Of a stretch of 64,000 bases of DNA, positions 61,401 to 64,000 are shown piece after piece (positions within the stretch are counted from its first letter, which is position 1; the number at the start of each line of letters is the position of its first letter). Position numbers and translations under genes: made by a program. The DNA lies in assembly GCA_030737875.1 (NCBI GenBank), contig CM060910.1, forward strand, positions 69,324,501 through 69,388,500, in the 5' to 3' direction. Source of the DNA: Allium sativum (taxonomy: Eukaryota > Streptophyta > Magnoliopsida > Asparagales > Amaryllidaceae). A model generated the notes under the pieces. It was not told the DNA's origin and did not search any database. It saw only the letters and a list, made by a program, of their open reading frames with translations.

Positions 61401-62106
61401 TTAACGTACATTTTAATTTATCGGGCCCACATACTGACTCTAAAAATTCTAGAAATATTGTGTCTAGCTTCGTTTTGACTATACGGTCCTAACAAAACTA
61501 ATTTCGTAAAATTTGGAGACCATTTGAAAAATAGTCATTTTCCAGTCGATTAAATTCAAACTGAAATTACCAAACACTTTTAAATTCACCACGCTCACAT
61601 ATTGATTCCAAAAATTATGAAAATTGGAATCTAGCAATAATTTGACATTTTGGATCCAACAAAAGTGGTCTCGGCAAAAACGGAGGTCGTTTGCAAAATT
61701 GCTATTTTTAAGGGCTTTATTTCCATAGCGACTATTCTGAATTTTCAACTGGACATAATTTTTTGTTCCCGCTATGAAAATTGGATATTTCGGCTTCGTT
61801 GGAAAGATATTTTCAAATAGATTCTAATATTTTTGGATTCACTAAAATCTGGTATATTTTGAATCCTGTACATTCATTTGAAGTTTGAAATCGAATTTTC
61901 ACACTACCGTCCATTTTCAATTCCATTTATAATTAAAATAAATATTTATATTCTAACTTTGATTTAAACAAAGATATGCATTTTAATTCTATTCAAAATA
62001 AATTTCTAGTCATTATTATTTAAAATAAATCATTCTAAATATTCAAAATCCATTAAAGTTGCCAAAATAAAATTTTAAATTGGTTCTGATTTTCTGGGTT
62101 GTTACA
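55414..62106 (-). repeat. 5' LTR of element A
   Basis: Parallel to 47689-54423 throughout. The distal block is at about 56730-56895, the palindrome at 59009-59033, the GTCCA/TGGAC inverted repeat at 60131-60147, the AT minisatellite at 60300-60860 and the leader at 60876-61150. It ends GGGTTGTTACA followed by the duplication TCTGT. Confidence 0.93.
60876..61225 (-). promoter_or_regulatory. Promoter-like region and GC-rich leader, A 5' LTR
   Basis: In element sense AAATATATATTTTTATAAT (about 61203-61222) is followed by a CCCC/CT-rich leader, GGCCATTCTCTCTCCCTGATGG and a GC-rich, Pro-codon-rich block. It ends at AAACCCT/GTAAGTG with donor GT at 60875-60874. A sense ORF (61142-60831, Pro-rich, 103 codons) starts at an ATG absent from the other LTR (GACGG there), so the ORF itself is not conserved. 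The donor and layout are. Confidence 0.5.
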
Positions 62107-62111
62107 TCTGT
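62107..62111. repeat. Target-site duplication TCTGT, right
   Basis: Second copy of TCTGT, directly after element A. Element B's LTR then continues with ATCTTCCAAATTCC, as it does at 40490 of the other LTR. Confidence 0.96.
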
Positions 62112-62668
62112 ATCTTCCAAATTCCTGTAACAATATCCGTATAGGCACGGAATCCAATATCGAAATATTCCGAAGATTATTTCTATTCCAATCCATTCCA
62201 ATTTATTCATTCGAAATTCTTGTTATTTTAAAACCATTCCAAATCCAATTTATTTCTTTTAAAAATATTGGATTATTACGCTAGTTAATAACTAGTTCAT
62301 TTTGATAAAAATATATCTTTATCCTCTAAAATGTGGAATTTTTCATCCCAACTCTTTCCAAATCATTTACTATAATTTTACACAAATTATTAATATTTTT
62401 AATAATTTTATCAAGGCCCGTACAGTCGGTTTCCAATAATGGCCACCGAACTGCATTCATAGCGATCTTTTCCAAATTTGATTTGGACATAATTCCAAAT
62501 CCAACTGTTAGATTAAAAATCTCTTATATTCATCGGAAATCTCTTTCGATACGAACCCAATGGTTCTGGTTTTAGCAGAATCCGACGGTCGGATCTCCCG
62601 TAATGTCAATTCGAAGTCAATGGCCAAAATTCGCGAACGGTCGTGACGCAGCGCATTCTATTCAAGTC

Positions 62669-62713
<45 letters not shown>

Positions 62714-64000
62714 TATATATTTCATCGATTTCCATTTAATCTTATTTTATAAATCATTTTTAAATTCGTTTAAAAATTCGTTTTAAAACGATTCCCACTT
62801 TCACTTCAATTTTAAATCAAAATAGAATACTCTTCATCACTATAATTTTTAAATGATAATATTTTCAAAATATCACATTTTGAAATCTTTTCCTTTTCGA
62901 TATTCATTATAAAAATGAATAAAATCGATATAAATATCGTTTGTGTTAAAATGGCGTAAATCTAATCAACACGGCTTCACATATTTCAATATTTTCGTGT
63001 CCATCCCAAATCGGACATCAAAATCATATTTTAATCCTTTATTGAATATTATTTTTAAAATATTTGTTATTTCATAATATTTTTTTATTTTAAAATATTC
63101 ATTCCTTTTGAATTGGAATCATACCCAATCAATTACCATATAATTTATTTATATGAATTGCATACAACACATGTACACAACAATAATGACAAACCATCAT
63201 CCATTATCTAGAGTGCGTTACACAACTGCATAAGCATTAAATATAAATAGTTAACGCTTACAACAGTCTATCAACCAATCGATTGACATATAACTAAACA
63301 ATTGGGATTAGTGTACGCCAATTATCATCCCAATACCTGTGCGAGGTTTCAAACAACAAATACTGAATATTATTTGTGTAGTTGGGCGATGTGCTAAATT
63401 TTATCGTCCCAATCAATATCAGATGAATAGGTGTACATAAACAAATCGTTCGATTTGTATATGAATATTTATTTTCATTTCAAGAGAATTTTATGCCACT
63501 CATATATACGTTAAAAATTATTTTTTAACGATAAAATATTTATTTCAACACTTGAATATTTTTAATAGTTCATACATACATTAAAAATATAATTATATTT
63601 TTAACGGATAAATATTTATTTTGGAAAATTTCGGCATTATAACGGCGCGACATGAGAACCGGAGTAATGTCTAGCACTACCCCTCTCCTGAGACTGGCTC
63701 GCGCCATACACAACCAATTCAATCAATCACAAAACTACAATACTATTCATAACCACAATACAGTCAGTTTTCGCAATACAATCCAAACAAACAACTATGG
63801 TTTGTACAATAAATAGTGTCGGGGGCTACTAAGCCCCATCTGCAACCTTGTATATATTTAACTGTAAGTTGATTTGAGTTAGAAAGAGTTCTCACCTTTG
63901 GTTTCCACTCTGTCATCCTTTGATTGGTTATCCTAAATTCTCCAGGAATCCCGCATGTCTATTTTATGAATAACATACATAAGTTAAAAAAGATATTTTT
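62112..64000 (-). repeat. 5' LTR of element B, part 2 (runs off the window)
   Basis: Continues the LTR after the insertion of A. It aligns with about 40490-42350 of the 3' LTR, including the palindrome (62575-62599) and the text around GGTTTCCACTCTGTCATCC (63900). It contains a (TA)n tract at 62671-62709 that is longer than in the other copy. The remaining ~1.5 kb, with leader and U3, lies beyond the window. Confidence 0.92.

Larger units (their letters stand above)
47689..62106 (-). mobile_element. Element A: complete non-autonomous LTR element with 6.7-kb LTRs
   Basis: The LTRs are 47689-54423 (6735 bp) and 55414-62106 (6693 bp). Both are TGAAACRACC...GGGTTGTTACA on the plus strand and flanked by a perfect TCTGT duplication. 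The interior is only 990 bp. It has a perfect polypurine tract, an initiator tRNA-Met primer site and no gag or pol, so it depends on another element's proteins. LTRs make up 93% of its 14.4 kb. The first ~245 aligned LTR bases differ at about 23 positions by eye, so it is not recent. It is nested in the 5' LTR of element B. Confidence 0.95.
32780..64000 (-). mobile_element. Element B: non-autonomous LTR element (LARD-like), hosting two insertions
   Basis: Minus-strand element. The 3' LTR is 32780-43845 (split by a solo LTR), the interior 43846-44892, and the 5' LTR 44893-47688 plus 62112 to beyond 64000 (split by element A). Without the insertions the 3' LTR is about 6.15 kb. The window end matches about 42350 in the 3' LTR, so about 1.5 kb of the 5' LTR lies outside. 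The interior has a primer-binding site and a decayed polypurine tract but no gag or pol. It therefore depended on proteins from another element, most likely an element 1-like chromovirus whose interior edges it shares. Its left flank is ATAAA (32775-32779); the right copy is outside the window. Confidence 0.88.

Noticed and set aside
62671..62709. Long (TA)n run, and similar ones at 2607, 23079 and 44374
   Set aside because: Ordinary microsatellites within LTRs or spacers. Noted in the entries but not treated as separate signals.

Overview
This window is plant nuclear DNA, almost certainly pericentromeric or other heterochromatin of an angiosperm. It is AT-rich. It consists almost wholly of LTR retrotransposons of the Ty3/gypsy (Metaviridae) type plus satellite-like tandem repeats. 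I found no convincing host protein gene, no tRNA or rRNA gene and no CRISPR. The plant origin follows from the retrotransposon domains (gag with CCHC knuckles, DTG protease, FLDD reverse transcriptase, integrase, chromodomain) and from primer-binding sites matching the plant initiator tRNA-Met (TGGTATCAGAGC).

Left part (572-15405): a complete but inactivated chromovirus on the minus strand ('element 1'), with two very long LTRs (about 4.6 kb each). It has a primer-binding site, a polypurine tract and gag-PR-RT-RNaseH-INT-chromodomain in the standard order. All domains are recognisable and all carry stops or frameshifts.

Middle (15406-28710): unassigned AT-rich DNA carrying a 4.26-kb solo LTR (18033-22293, duplication CATGG). 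Next come a degenerate minisatellite (about 22.63-22.98 kb), an array of ~170-bp satellite monomers (about 23.27-24.90 and 25.54-26.22 kb) organised with a non-monomeric segment into a larger ~1.1-kb duplicated unit, and a second degenerate repeat (about 27.0-27.56 kb).

Right part (28711-64000): a nest of insertions. Element C is a truncated gypsy element (gag, PR and RT remnants plus part of its 5' LTR, 28711-32779). It is interrupted by element B (32780 to beyond the window end), a non-autonomous element with long LTRs and only about 1 kb of non-coding interior. The 3' LTR of B carries a solo LTR of the element 1 type (33609-38518, duplication CTAGC). The 5' LTR of B carries element A (47689-62106, duplication TCTGT), another non-autonomous element with ~6.7-kb LTRs and a ~1-kb interior.

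Elements A and B share LTR ends, primer-binding site, polypurine tract and the flanking interior sequence with element 1. They look like large non-autonomous derivatives (LARDs) mobilised by an element 1-like chromovirus. Every LTR of this group has the same modular plan in element sense: an AT-rich U3, a TATA/CCAAT region, a short GC-rich leader ending in a good 5' splice-site match, then several kilobases of AT-rich repeats and a conserved distal block. Together with an acceptor-like site 10 nt before the gag ATG of element 1, this suggests a spliced leader that skips most of the LTR. That is the most interesting hypothesis here.

All calls come from reading the sequence. Identities quoted are small by-eye counts, and clade names are from knowledge of the families, not from a search.
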